From Osmia lignaria lignaria (taxonomy: Eukaryota; Arthropoda; Insecta; Hymenoptera; Megachilidae): DNA of 64,000 nucleotides. The stretch lies in contig NC_135041.1 of the NCBI RefSeq assembly GCF_051020975.1, positions 6,336,256-6,400,255 on the forward strand, in the 5' to 3' direction. The translations under genes and the position numbers were made by a program. This document shows, one piece after another, positions 25,912 to 39,912 of this stretch. The notes below the pieces were generated by a model. The model did no database searches. It saw nothing but the letters and a program-made list of their open reading frames with translations, and was not told the DNA's origin. Position 1 is the stretch's first letter, and each line of letters starts with the position of its first letter.

Positions 25912-27974
25912 TTTCACACTTTCTACGGTTTATCTTATAATATTTCAGTGACGGTATCATTTTCAATGATCTCAAAATATTCCTTGCATTCGCTGGAAGT
26001 TGGTCGAAAAAGATTTTTCACTTTCAGACACTCGATCCTTTCTGTTTTCTCTCAAACGTTCCTCGCTCACATCCGGAAGCATGGAACTCGGTAAGAATCA
26101 TTCTTCAGTCACACTTTATAACCTGTCCATTCTCTCGTTTCTTTTATAAAATATACCCACACCGACGTTACACCAACAAATATCAGTATCCTATAAGCAT
26201 TCTCTTGGTCCACGAGCAGCGAGGTGTTAATATCAGCTTGCTATTCTTCGCAGCCAGCTTCTAAGATAAGAGGATTGCAGCGATATTCTTGATGCAGGCT
26301 AGCACGTAGGCGAATGCGATCGTAGTAGCGTTTATTACCGCAATAAATAGCATTATTAAGAATGACACGCGAAAAGTTTTGTCTATTCGAGACGGTGGCC
26401 GACCGACCGGTCGATGTCGAGTTCTGGCAAACTCGTGCAGACGTTAACGCTTTCATTGCGATATAGAACATGTACACGTCAGCATTATAGTTTCTTTTCA
26501 GAAATATCAGCTTGAATATTAATTTTGATCATTTTTGCACTATAGAAAAATTCTTGAAAAAATTGTCGCAGTGACCGAGTTAAAGTAGCACCGATTTTCC
26601 TACAAAATATCGTGAAACCTAGCATGATGTACCACGGCTCTGTTGCCAGATTAGCCGATTTATGGAGACTCTGGTGACCAGTCTCCAGCACCTCGAACTT
26701 CCTCCGATATCGGCCAAATATCGTCGTTGACCGAGTCGACTCGTAATTCACGAGTTTTCGAACCGTGGCCATGGAAAGGTATTCGTTATCGATCCACGTC
26801 TCTTTATTTAATTTGATTCATACGCGTGACAATCGACTGGAACGTTTCCTGGCTATACACCTTTGTTTAATTTTGAACGCTATCGTCATTTGCACGTTAT
26901 ATTTGCATACTTTGACGTATCTTTGGTGAATAAACATTAGTAGTCTAGGAATAACAAGTGATGTTCTCCAGACACCTTAAACGAGTCCTAACAAACCTCC
27001 CCTTGATGACTCAGGGTTGTTTGTAGAAAACTTTAACTCACTGTAAATATTCAATTATGATGTAATTAGTCGTTCAACTAACAGAATCATCGTTGCTTTA
27101 GCAACCAGGTGAAAAACCTTGATTTTAAAATAGAACTTGTAATATTCAATCGCAGTCTTCGCTTTAATTTTCGATTATCATATGGTCAGCCTTTCGATCA
27201 TCTCCCCTGTGGAATTACTTGGATATGCGCATCGCAAAATACGCAAATCGTTCGAAGTTGGCGAATTCGGCCAATTGCAGCGGTCAATTTTGAACGATCT
27301 TAATCTGAAGCCGCGATTGAAATTCATGAAGCATAATCGCCGGAGAAATTTCTACGAACGGATTTGCCCGCGCTTCGCGATCCTCCATGCGCATACATTC
27401 TCCTGCTTTATTGTTTAAAACATTGATCAGTGGTCCCCCTCTCCCGGGGCAATTACCGACGTGTCGCTACACCGGCATTATTCTTCCAGCGGAATTAGTT
27501 CTGAATACACCGTCGGTGCTTTCGTTATTCCATGAAAATCGATGACCGTTTGAACGATACGATTGTTTCCAACCGCGAACAAATAAACGTGTCCCATCGT
27601 AAATCCTATTTCTCAAGATCAATTTCATGGCTTGTAAAGTTCACTATTTTTTTCCCATTAAGTTTAACAACCTTTCCCTTTTGATCATACTGCCGATCTA
27701 TATTCGAGTATTAATTACACTTACTTTTCAATTCATGTAGGTAGTTACGAAAGAAGTAACTTTGATAGTTTGATGAATTCGTACTTTTATCAAAGTTTCC
27801 ACTTTACATCTGGTCGTATTTGAAACTCTTACATAATTTCTTGGACGATGAAACTTTCCCGGAGGCGTTCTTGTATGCAAGCAGTTGGCTGCTTAATTAT
27901 GGCACACCTAGTTGCGAAAACAATCGTAAAGGGCTGACGTGCCACTAGGAAAATGTTAACCTCTCTAAAATGGG

Positions 27975-27992
27975 GACTATTTTAAAATAGTC
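27975..27992. repeat. Perfect 18-bp palindrome
   Basis: gactattttaaaatagtc equals its own reverse complement. It is AT-rich, so chance is more plausible than for the palindrome at 25892. Confidence 0.85.
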
Positions 27993-30900
27993 ATTGTAAA
28001 CTTACAAAATTCAGTTTTAAATCGAGACTACTTGCAATTAAAGTACCAAGAATCGATCAGAAATTCGAAGCGTCTGTCCGTAAAGTCGTGACCATAACGA
28101 AACGGAATTTGATGGCGTTGCAACGCAAACAGAAACGAACGCAAACATCGTGTGCTTTCGAGTCTGCTGCAAGCACGTGCGTCCTCGTGAAAAAATAAAA
28201 GCTGTCCAACCGTGTTACTTATACTTCCGCGTGTACGATAACGCGAGGTTTTGATAAGCTCCCGTACGCCGCATTGGACACGCGTCTCAACGTTTATCTC
28301 TGGCGTAGAAATTTCCCTCGCTAACATAATCCCCTTTTCCCCGGTTTGTCCGCTATTTATTCCTTACAAACCTCGTCGTTTTCCAGCCACCTCTTACTTC
28401 AACCCTTTCCTCTTCTTTTTCCCTCGTTTCCTTCGACGAGCACGCGAACCAACCCCCGTAGCGTACGTGCCGTTTATTGTGAATTGTGGAACATTAGTGG
28501 AATTGATGTTTAATTAATTCCGTTGATATGATAGCGTATTATGAAAAATTCTAATGGCACCTTAACGTTAGCTCGCTATTTTCTCTCGCATAGGGTTCGT
28601 GTGCTGGATACTGTTTTCTCGTTGTTTTACGTAATTGATAGATTTCAAGCTGATAAATCGGTTGACCTGAATTCCTCTTTTCGCGAAGGAGAGAAAGAGG
28701 TTGTGCGATCTCTTGCTTGACACTGTCAAAGAAAGGAGGCCAAATGAGGCTGTTCCGAGATACCGCCTCTTATTCGGATTCCATTGATCTGTCGATGGAA
28801 GCGTTATTCGGGCCAGAGGGCTTCTTGAAAGAGGCAACAACGGTTCACCTGTTATTCTACGGAATATTTTCCGCGGTTAATTAATATCTTGCGAAAGTTC
28901 CATTAAAAATTGTATCGTACGGCTTATAAACCCTTCTTCGGGTTACGGGGATAGCCTGTTACCTCATTACATAAATGTTGCTCAGAATGATTGACTCATT
29001 CAAGAGCCGAAGCATCTAGAATTCTGCCAGGTAATTATAAAGAACCATCTGATCTATAACGTTTAATACAGAGGGTTTTGAAGTTGTAAAACTAGCAATT
29101 GTAGACTGCGAACTTTAACACGTTGAAAATTACTTTTAGACTTCTAAGACTCGACACGAACGATTTTGAACTTGTAGAACACGTAAGCGCACGATATCGA
29201 ACTAGTAGAACACGAAGAGAAGCTTGTTTGACAGAGCGAAGTTGAAGATGATCTCGTACCCTGACGATTTAAGCTTTAGATCAATGATCAGATTATATCT
29301 AACAGGGAATATTCCGCGACAGCTTCTCAGCATAGGATAATTGAAATCTATTTTACAAAGGTAGGCACTTTTTTGATGCAATTAACATTAAGTGCAAAGT
29401 TGTGTAGTTTTATCGTTGATAAAACAGTGAAAATTTAATCGTTCAATCTGCTGCTTCATTGTATTTAGAATTTTCTTCTATTTATTTTGCAATTAACAAA
29501 AGGAATGAAAATAATTAACAAAAAGAGGAGAGGTATTGTTTTAAATAATAATAACGGAAAATAACAAACTGAAGCGTGGGTGGCATTTTTATGATATTCG
29601 AACCTTTTTCTCCATTATTTTTTATTATTTAACCAAATGAAAATCGCGATGCGCGAGAGTGACGGCCTCCGCGGTAATCCACGTGTTAACCGCACAGTTC
29701 TATTACGGAGAAACAAACTACAAAATGAAATTCCATATAGAATATTAAAATTCTATCCCTCCCCCAAACTGGTTGACTGATTTCGTCTGAAAGCAATGCT
29801 TCGTTCTCATCGAATCGAAAGCAGCAATAGAATGAAAGAAGCAATCGTGTTATCTCGTGGCATAAAATTCAGTGAGACGAGGGTTAAGTTCTCATTTCCT
29901 TTAAGAGTATTTTCGCGGGTTCGGCAGAGTAAATCCAGCCGCGAGGAGATAATGAAGAAATCGTGGTCGTAATTATCGTGGCAGGTGATCGAGGTGGAAT
30001 TTACGATGCTCGTCGGCGTCGAAAATCGTCGATAATGTTAAGTCGAGGATGAGACACGCCAACCGCGATTAAATAACCCACCGCGGCTCTATCATGAAAC
30101 GTTCCCCGTCGAGTTGCTCGTCGAGTTCTTCGTTTCAGTCGACCATGCCGGTATTTATGAACGATGCCTCCACTTTCGTCGTTGAAACGATCCAACGTTA
30201 TAACGAGTTTTCAAAATGGTCGCTTCAGCTTTCGGGAAGCAAAAGGGGACACGGAACCGAAGGCTATTCGAGGGAAAAGTTTCGGCGAAAGGCTTTCACG
30301 TGCACACGGTGTTCCTGTTGGCGACGTAGGAATTTCTGGCCCGAATATACCGCCTCTCTTTCTCTTTCTCACTTTGAGAAACACCCTTTATACTCGTTCT
30401 CCACTTTCAACGAAAGTCGCTCGCGACTAAACTGACTGGAAGATGGTTGCGTCAAAGAGAATAAGCGTTGATTTTACGCCCGGTCGCTTCCCCGACACGC
30501 TCAACGACCCTGCGTCTCTCCTCTTGATGGCGAATAATTTCAAATGTTTACGCGAGACCCTTGGGTATCGAGGCACCGATACGTTCTCCAGCAACACGTA
30601 TCCGACCATGTGCGTGACCGACGATGACGGCGAACCCTGGTAATGGACACTGTGCCAGTAAATATTGCTTTACAATACACTTGGGTCGCGCCTCGCACCA
30701 CCTGCCGATTGCTGCCAACGAATCGACCCGGGGATTCGCACTTTTTTATCGAGAAATTGTGTTTCAGTTCACGCGTGGACGTGTGTACACGATCGATGAC
30801 AGAATTACAGTTTATTTAACGAGATCAATCAGTCGAATCGCTCGGAAATGAACTATTCTTTTAAGACTCGCGATAAACGTTTGAAAATTATTGTCATTGA

Positions 30901-33551
30901 AAAATGAAATTCCACTATATATAAATTTGGAAAATTCCGCTACATGGAGCTGATTGCATAGTACAGTTGGTTTCACCGTGATGTTTGTGTAAAACGCGAT
31001 AAGAAGGATCAAAAGAATCAGTGTATAGGTCGGTTCAAGTATTGATCTGCCTTCGGTCAACGCACATCTATTAAATTCGATTCAAGGAGCCATTGTTGCC
31101 GTGATACTTTGATCCGCATTGGAAACATACATCATACATGAACGTGAAGAATGCTTATTCCCCTTCTTAAGTAAAATACGAGGTTCAATGTTACTAACTT
31201 CCCCAAGAAGAATTTCAACCTTTATTTCTGATATACATGAACTTCCAAAACCATTAATAACTAATAATTTATCGTATCCTTTGTAATGAAACTCTCAATA
31301 ATATTTTATATTTCACGTCATCGTATGAAATTCAATATGCTTACTTTGCAATAAACTTCCAGATTTCAAGGGATGTTTCCCCCAAAATTCCTACCCATTT
31401 TTGTTCCAACGTATCTGTTGCTCTTTCCCTGTCAGCCGATCTACGCAAAAATTTTAGCAAGAAAAGAGTTTCTACTTATTCTCCCCTTCGAAAGATATTT
31501 CAGGTTGATCCAGGCAGTTTCAAAGAAAAGTGGCTGATCGATGAATTCGAGTCTACGGCTACGTCGTGCGGCGGACCTCGTCTTTTCCAGCTCTGGAGAA
31601 AACTTAAGGCAAGACGACATCGGCCAAAATTTACGACCCTGTGAATCGCGCAACCGAGAAGACTTATCCGCTCTCTAATCCCCTCCAGCCCCTTCGAATG
31701 GATGGCTAAAGGTAGAGTGAAACTTTTATGATTTTCTATGGATTCTGATTAAATTTCGTCGAGCATTCGACTTGAATTTTATACCTGGGAAAGATAGCAA
31801 ACAATGGGGGCTATCGTGGAATTCATTTTCATATTATCATTGATTCGATACTGCAGACTTTTTAATTCTCTTCGATCTTCTTGTTCTCGAAGATTATAGG
31901 AATGCATCTATTGCATCTTTCCTTCAGAATTGCAACAAACCGGTCGTAATAAATCAATGCGAACTATCGATGCGAAACATTCCAGAAATGTTTGCCAGAG
32001 TTGTGTATTTTTTTTTCTTTTTTTTTTATGTTCCGCGATCGTTGCAACTTCGATGAAATTTATTATCTTGCAGGTTATAGCGGGCGAAAGTTTTACCAGT
32101 TTTTCACTTATGCAAATACGTAGCAGGTGTTCAAAGATTCTTTTACTGCCTGCATACCGGGCATATCTCACATTTCATGAATTTTCCTCTAAATTCGTGT
32201 TTGCGTTGTGTAGCAAGCTTTTTATACTCTCCGCCAAACGAAGCCGCAATTTTAACGTTTGCTTCATTCGGCTACGTTGCTTTTTAACGTAATCCTTTTT
32301 GTCTGGAGAAACGTGCAATTACGATCGCGATCCAGGCGACTAACGTTGCTTGCAAACATTTCGCTTACTCTTTTTTAAGGAATCGATTTTTCCTCGAAAT
32401 AAAATTCAAATGATCGACAATTTTCTAGTGGGAATTAACGCGTATTATGTGCTCTAACAAGGAGGAATAGAGGAGCAAGTAGAATTTCAGAGTTTAGTTT
32501 AGTCGCAATTATTTACTCGTTCATCATGGATCATCAAAAGCAGGTTAAATGGTTCCAGAGCGGAAAAGTGTTCGCTGAAACGGAAACAGAGTCGCAGCGA
32601 GCAGAAGTGAAATATTTTCAAAGGCACGGTTGCCGTTAGGTGTTGCAGTGAAAATGTCGTGAACTCGCATCAGGGCAAACAGTAATTGTTCTCGCGCTAA
32701 AAGAGGGCACACCGGCAACGAAGCCTTTTACCAAGCACTTGCATCGCATTTGCATCGCAGACGAAGATGTTACTGAATCTTAGCTGAATATCGTTAGAAA
32801 CGACACGATTGCCGGCACGATAAAGCACGGCCCTGTTATCGATCCACCAGCGATCCTTCTGGGTTAAAAATATCTACTTCTCCTTTCGACTCTAACAATT
32901 GAGCAATAATCGATATCCTATGTTCCTGCTAATGTTTATTCTTTCCTCCTTGTCGAATTATGTGATAAAATCTTGATCATCGATCTCTGATAATGACTAG
33001 CAACACCTCATAACGCCATTAGCAAGTCGATTACTAATGCCCACTAATGACCCTCTACAGTAATCAGTGTGTTAATCAATCAAACATTACGACCATTGCC
33101 ATTTATAAGGCGAACGTTGCTACTAATTAATCCATCCTCGTATACCATTCGGTTGATATCATTGCTTTTAAATAATTTAGAGATCTCGTATCGATTGTTA
33201 CAAAATAACAGTGTATCAATATTTCAAATTCCTCTACACCAAAAACTTATAAAACTTATAATCATTCGGCGCCCCTAACTCCGTTTGGATTATAAAGTTC
33301 CATAAAAGCAAGAAGACGTTAAACCATCAGCTCGAGGTTGGAAGAATGAAAAATCCGAACGATGACGGATGAAATATTAAATTGTATGCAACTATTATCT
33401 CCATCGGGCGAGATTATACCGAGTTTCCCCGCCTATTCGCTGCAACTAAAAGACTAAAAGCGTTAAGTAGATTATCTTCACGCGAGAAAAGGTTCGAATG
33501 GATAACCGACAAAAGAGAAGAAAACGTGTTACTTCTATAAAAAAGAGAAAT

Positions 33552-33566
33552 AGAGAGAGAGAGAGG
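33552..33566. repeat. GA dinucleotide run
   Basis: Uninterrupted ag/ga repeats in a purine-rich context. Confidence 0.8.
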
Positions 33567-36500
33567 AGGAAAAAATGGTGAAAAACGATGCTGTCCATAT
33601 TGATCGTTTCGGCACGTGTTCTCGTTGCTTGTGCATTATCGAGAATTCAATTTTCTTCGCCGTTTCGAGCTTCTTAAAACGATCGAAACCGTCTTGGAAT
33701 TTTCATCCATTTAACGCGATCCTCGTGGAAACGGCAACGAGAGTAAACGAGATGGACAATGGAAACGTCTGTGACCTATATACACTTTGCTTGAGTAATG
33801 AGAAGGATACGCGGTGGAGCACTTTCATCGGGGCAAACTGTTCATCTTCGACATTATACCGATAACGAATCGACGAGGATGCTGTTCTTCGTTTCGTGCT
33901 GTAATTGCTAAGTCGAGTACAGTAGTCGCTCGATAATTCACCGTTTCTAGGATTCTAAAGGTGTTCGATATAGCTGTCGATGTACGTTTCGCAAAAAAAC
34001 ATTCAACAATTTTTATAGGTTTTTTCGATTCGTTTCGTGTTAAACGCGTGTTCGCAAGAGCCATTAAACGGCTGGTAAATCCGTGTACGGATTTTCGCGT
34101 TCGAACACGATCTCAATCGATCTCGTTGCTTTTAACGAAACACTTGTTTTTTCGCACCTCTCCCTTTGATTCGACCGCTTCACGTGCGTAAATATTTTTT
34201 GTTTTCTTTTCTTTTTTTTTTTCAAACATTTATCACGACGGAACGCAAAAGAATATTTTTCAATATTTACGATGCCCTGACGTACGAGCGCAAACTCGAC
34301 GCTCGAAAACGCAATTCGCTGCGAACCTCGCGTACAAAGGATTATAATATCGTCCGTGAAACATTTTACGTTGAAAAACCCGTTTTTCTGATGAAGATTC
34401 CCCGGTTTTTTTTTGTTTTTGTTTTTTTTTTTTCGAAAGTCGCTTCAAATTCTACCAATCGATGCCCTTGCTGGAAAAACTAACTGCATAATTAACTTCA
34501 AACTTTTTCATAAAGCTCCGAGTATAAGTTCTTTAAAATCTTCGTTCCAGTATTATTATTATAAGTCTGTTGCGAAAATGTTTTACAAGAAGAAGTTGTA
34601 AAGCTGAAAATATTGCGCGAAGCTTCTTCGAAATTAAAAGTTTACTGAGTAACTTCCTGGGTCGCAGACTTCTTTCTTTTTGAACATCATCATCAAAATA
34701 ACCGTTGGGTAAACATTTCTAATTTTAACTTGGATTAATCTCCATTCAAGAATAAAGCTCTTTCGCCATGGTTTCTCTGTAATTTCTGAAAGCTTCAACT
34801 TGAAACGTAAACAATCGCCAATCCGTGCCGATGCCTTTCCCGAAAGTTCGAGTAAACATTTCACGACCAACCAGATGCATTCGCTGTCGAATCGAACTTG
34901 ACGAGAGAAAAATATTTCAGTTGAAATTTCCCGTGGAATTCAATCGCGACTATAAGGAGAGAAATTTTGCAAAAACATATTTTGAATTTGTATATAGATT
35001 TAATCGGCTGTAATATAATTTTATAGGTAATCTCTACAGGTAATTGTAGTCGCGAGCGTAAAGTATAAATGAGTCTACTTACGTAGGCCACGATCTTTTT
35101 TCTCATTTCCATACGTCGGTTTCTTCAAGTTCTCGCCACTTAGCGGCATTCCCGATGAAAGAATAGTTAAGCGAGGCTTCGTGAATACAACACGGGTTCG
35201 AGCAAGGGACGCAGCGTGAACTTCGCGTGATTACCGGCAATAATAATTTCCTCCTGCACCGGTGCCCCCTTCTCGTCGCTTCCGGTTTTCCCCTCTTAGT
35301 TGCCCAGATGATACCGATAGCCTGATTACTTCCGAATAATACGGAGACAACGACCTAATTGGCGAGTTTACTGCCTTTTCTTTTCCCTCGATTCTTTCGT
35401 TGCCGTTCTTAAGTGGTTAACGCGTTCAACGCCACGGTGAAAATGTTCGTGTACACTCGGACACGCTATAATTACAATCGTTCTGAAACCTGATACTATG
35501 TTTTTCTCAATAAAGATCACTTCTTCGGTGATTATCTTGAAAACCTGAGACCTGTAATATTCGAGATACGATATCAGAATTACGTATCAACTAACGATTC
35601 TTGTGTTTCTGCTAATAAACCTTACAAACGCACGTACCTAAAACAGGCGTGTACGAAAATGAGACGAGGGAAATTCCATTTTCCCAGGCTGAGTAGAAGC
35701 AGGCCGAAATCATATCAGGTAGCAGGTACTGTCGAAGTTGTTGCACGTCCTGTGAATTTGGCACACCGCTCTACACGGGGGCTTGCAGAACTCGAGCAAA
35801 TTGATTTTCAACCAAAAACGTCCTCATCGAGTATTACAGTCTTCTAAGACCACTCGAAAATCACGTAGAACGTGTTCGTGAAAATAATGATACCGTTCGA
35901 ACGCGATTTTAAATGAAACTTTATATCGTATAAAAATGAAAACATTCTACGACGAGCCGAATGAAATACCCTTACCATTATCAGATTTTCAAAAATATTT
36001 TCCTCCTTGCTTATGAAGAAAATTTATCACAATTTTATCACTTTTCATAACAGCCAGCATAAAGTTATACGATAAGCTGTACAATACCCACACGACCTTT
36101 AACCAATATTCCTCACGATGTATCGCAAGCTGTAGCCGAAGAAAAAGTATTAATCATCCGTGAACGTTTCGTGGAACGCCTCAGGTAACTAACAATACGC
36201 GTTCTCGCGTTGGATTCAAGGAACGTTATTAATCGGTGCAGGTGGGTAAGACGGAGGCGCGACGGTGTTCTGCGTTAAGTTCAAAATAGAATATTTAGTG
36301 TGTCAAAGGAAGTAGGCTGAACCTGCTGGAAATATATTCCAATTTCGTCGGTACTGTTCCCTGTAATACAAGTAGTTAACGCGGAAAGCTAATCCGCCGC
36401 GCACTCTCGAGAATTTACTTCGGTTTCTGGTTTCTCCGTGCTAACCATTTATCCTGCTTTAAGGGTGGCTGCGGTTTAAGGGAAAGTGGATTACCGGAAG

Positions 36501-38816
36501 TCCCCGTACAACCGTGCCCCCCGGTCCGCTTCAATCCCGGCTAAATTCGATCACGTGGCCATTGGTGAAACGATAAGGGTCGATTCGCTCAGTATACCCG
36601 CAGCCTCAACCAGACTCTTATCTTTCCTCGCTGAAAAAGCCTCACGAACGAATCGTCTATCTTGACGAAGTTGTCGCCCTATCTGACGGGAAACTGTGCT
36701 AAAGAGACCTCTCGTTTCGCTTATAAAACGAAAAACCCGGTGACCTAACCCCGGCTAGGTAGATGTCAAACGAAAGCAACCAGATTTTCAACAACTTTAC
36801 TCCGGACACACGGTTTACGTGTCACACCCTTCGAACACATAAATTTCCATCCGTTTAACCCGTTTATACCAGTCGTTAGAAAGTATAACACGCGTTCGTG
36901 TGTCCGTACCCGATAGTCTAGAATCTAGAATTATGTGGCCTTGCACTGTCGCTGAAATTTTATGTTTCTTTTCTGTCGAACGAAAAATTACAGAGGCTAT
37001 TTAACATCAAACGTATACAGCTATAGAATACTAAGAAAACTGAAGATATATCTTTAGCAAAAGCATTTATCCATTCCCTGCATAATATCCGACACGCCGT
37101 TCATCCATCGAGAGAAACTTCTTCGACTTTACGCCGAATCTCTTCGAGTCTGATTTGTATTCCAACCTAGTTTACGTGTATTCCGATACGCGTATATTAT
37201 ACACCCGACGGTATTGTTGTTAAACTAGTTACCGCTCTAACGAGGTTTCGTACTCGGTGAAAAGCGACATTTAAACTTTGGAAAATTCTCTTCAAAGAGT
37301 AGAATAAGGAAATTTCGTCGAAAAATGCAATACCTGAAGCGGGTTAACTGACGGCTTTTCGTAGCGGGTTAACTGACAAGAGGAGCAAGTGAAATGGGTG
37401 TTAATATATTCTCGTTGGATTCATTTTAACAGCGAGGGTTAAAAGTACAGCGTTGAAGTGCTTTCCGCTATTAGTAGGAGAGCGATTAGCGATCAGAACG
37501 TGAGAACGGAACATCTGATTGCTCGGACGTCGAGCTTACCGTCGAAATGGTCTAATCCTACGTATATCTTGCCAGTTGCTACGTCTACCAGCTCTTGCAA
37601 CGTTATCCTGCCGATAAATCCCGATATAAGGCATTAAAAAGACGCGTTTCAAAGCGATTTTCCTCTAAATATTGAACCAGACGGAAATCAATGCAACGTT
37701 TGCGCACGCTTTGGTTTATTACGTTTCGTGTAAAAACGATCGTGATTAGCTCGTGTTACATCCGTTGTTTAAAATGCAAACATTGATTTCGATTGTTACG
37801 AGTGTATCTCCCGAGAGAATGTGGAAGCTGAATACCATTCATACTGTTAATTCAATTTCCTTCTCTTCCTGTATGATATTTTCACGCGAATACCTGTTGG
37901 CTATGTTCCATTGTTATTCGATACGTTTGAGGGATGCATTTGTACCGTTTAACGTGTAATAATCAAATTAATCAAACGGTAAATTGTATCGATGTATTTA
38001 ACGTACAGGGTGTTCTGTATGAATCGTTTAAACTTCGAAGCAGGAAGAATGCAATGGAAATTGAAAAATGGCAATTAAACATAAAAAATACCAGTGATAA
38101 ATGATACTTGGTTTTCAACAAAGTTTTATGGAGAAAATTGGAATAACGAAGGGGTTAATGCGTAACTTAATTACTCAACACCACGTAAGCCCAATTAACG
38201 CAACCACGAGGGTAAACAATAGGGCAAAATATCGTGTGTACAGAGAGTTAAAGCAAATTAGAGAATATAATACAGTGCAGAACAATCTAATTCGATTCAA
38301 TCCCCGGCATAAGTCGTGGTGCATACAAAATCATCGTCACCCTGTTACGTTTCCACCACGTACGTACACTGTGTACATAATGCCGCGCACGTTTCCCGTA
38401 TCGTGGCGAACAGTTTAGCAATAATAACTTTCGCGTCAAAGTAACGGTACAACTGCAATAATTCCCTTGTTCAAACTTGCATGCCCGCCACGGGGCGAGC
38501 TTACGCTCGAAACGTCCCCGTCAAACGAGAGTTATGCGACACCGAAGAGACCACGGTGAGGTGAGAGCTAGCGAGAGCGAGGCAGATAGATATTATAGCG
38601 TAATGACAGATCGATATGCGTCTCAACTAAATCCAATCTATTTCACCATCGCTCTCCTCCGGTGCTTCAATTTCGATTCTGTCTAAACGTTAGCCGTGCT
38701 TGCACTGGCACGTGTAAAGCAGCCTGATACTCACAACGATGCGGAACATCCGCACGTTCCATTCTCTGTGTACCGAGTTGTTTGCATTCGCACGTATAAA
38801 CAGGACGAAACGCGTG

Positions 38817-39912
38817 TATAGGGTGACTCAAAAGTCGGGTTGGTTCAAGTTAGACGGGGTAAAGGGAAGAATTTGTGGGATTGAAAGCGGTTGATTGGGA
38901 AACCGGTACCTTGGGATCATTCGATTACTGGTGTCTCGCGTTAGGTTCTCAGAGGCCCTATTGATAGAACAAGTGATAGTAGCCTTAGATTACATTAGTA
39001 AATCTAGATTACATTGGTGTAATACAGGGGTGGGCAATTGTTTTGGCTCGGGGGCCATTTTGTAGAAGCGGAGGTTAGCAGAGGGCTGCACCTTTTAAAA
39101 TGATTGCATTCGTTAATTAACCAGATACACTGCGCATGCGTATTAACCTGGCCGTCCTAGTGGAAAATACGAGACGAATCTTCGGTCGCGCACGGGAAGG
39201 AAATCTCGGTTCAGGGCGGATTTTTCTGACTCTCTTGGTGGGCCACATAAAACTCTTAGCGGGCTGCTATTTGCCCATCCCTGGTATAATAACTCACATG
39301 TACTGCAATTTTATCTGAAATATTTGGGAACGACTAGAAACCATCTCCGAGTCTACGATGAAAAAAAGGTATGGCGATTGCAGTGCCCGAGAAAGTGGAG
39401 AGAAAAGGAATAGAGAAGGATAAGAACGTTTTATTCGGAGCTTTACTGCTGGACTTTTTAAGATCTAACCGGTTAATTTAGAGGAAATGGATAGTTAATC
39501 AAAGATTTGCGAGGAAGTATCTCCACAAAGAAGTCGAAGTTGCCGGAAAGAAGTTCTTAAAACTTCCTGGATATCCTACATGCAATGTGTCTTTGAGAAT
39601 ATTTGATTTACAAGCACCGAATGTCATTACTATTTACAAGTATACTGAGAACACTTTAGTCTGCAAATATTTTACGAGACACTTTATAATACCACGAATA
39701 AGCGTGAACTCTTGACGCTGTCAAAGTCAAACTCTCTTTTTATTTAATCAATATTCGCGGTCCGTAAGTACCACCGGATCAAGCGCTAGCTTCAATCGGA
39801 ATTTTAAGAGGCCTTTCACAATCTCGTAGCAATACGAATTGAATAATAATATTAAGGAAAATGAAATTTGCAGTTTTCACGGGGTGCATGTTTTTTTGAG
39901 ACACCCTCTATA
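38817..39912. mobile_element. Possible old element with GGGTGNCTCAAAA ends
   Basis: The left sequence tatagggtgactcaaaag (38817) and the reverse complement of the right sequence, tatagagggtgtctcaaaaa (ending at 39912), agree except for one inserted base and one substitution. Ends of this type are common in insect TIR transposons. The 1.1-kb interior has no transposase-like frame and contains the hAT-type MITE at 39025-39283. The ends are short, so this pairing could be chance. Confidence 0.3.
39025..39283. mobile_element. hAT-type MITE, 259 bp, with 8-bp target duplication
   Basis: The left end is caggggtgggcaattgtttt. The right end, reverse-complemented, is cagggatgggcaaatagcag. CAGGGRTGGGCAA is the typical terminal motif of hAT-superfamily DNA transposons. 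The flanks gtgtaata (39017-39024) and gtataata (39284-39291) form an 8-bp duplication with one mismatch, the length expected for hAT. The inner parts also match loosely (ctcgggggccattttg against gggccacataaaactc inverted). There is no coding capacity, so an outside transposase would have been needed. The single mismatches in ends and duplication suggest an old insertion. Confidence 0.8.

Larger units (their letters stand above)
24085..38816. other. Non-coding stretch, no supported gene
   Basis: Short open frames only, none with a recognisable motif. Included are two perfect palindromes (25892-25911 and 27975-27992), a weak two-unit 31-bp repeat at 29160-29220 (acgat..cgaact.gtagaacacg), a GA run at 33552-33566, long T-runs near 32009-32030 and 34209-34222, and a two-copy direct repeat agcgggttaactgac at about 37337 and 37362. 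cagggtgttctg at 38008 resembles a transposon terminus, but no matching opposite end is convincing. Confidence 0.5.

Noticed and set aside
38008..38345. cagggtg...caccctg pair as a third MITE of about 340 bp
   Set aside because: Only about seven terminal bases match inverted; the sequences inside the ends are unrelated.
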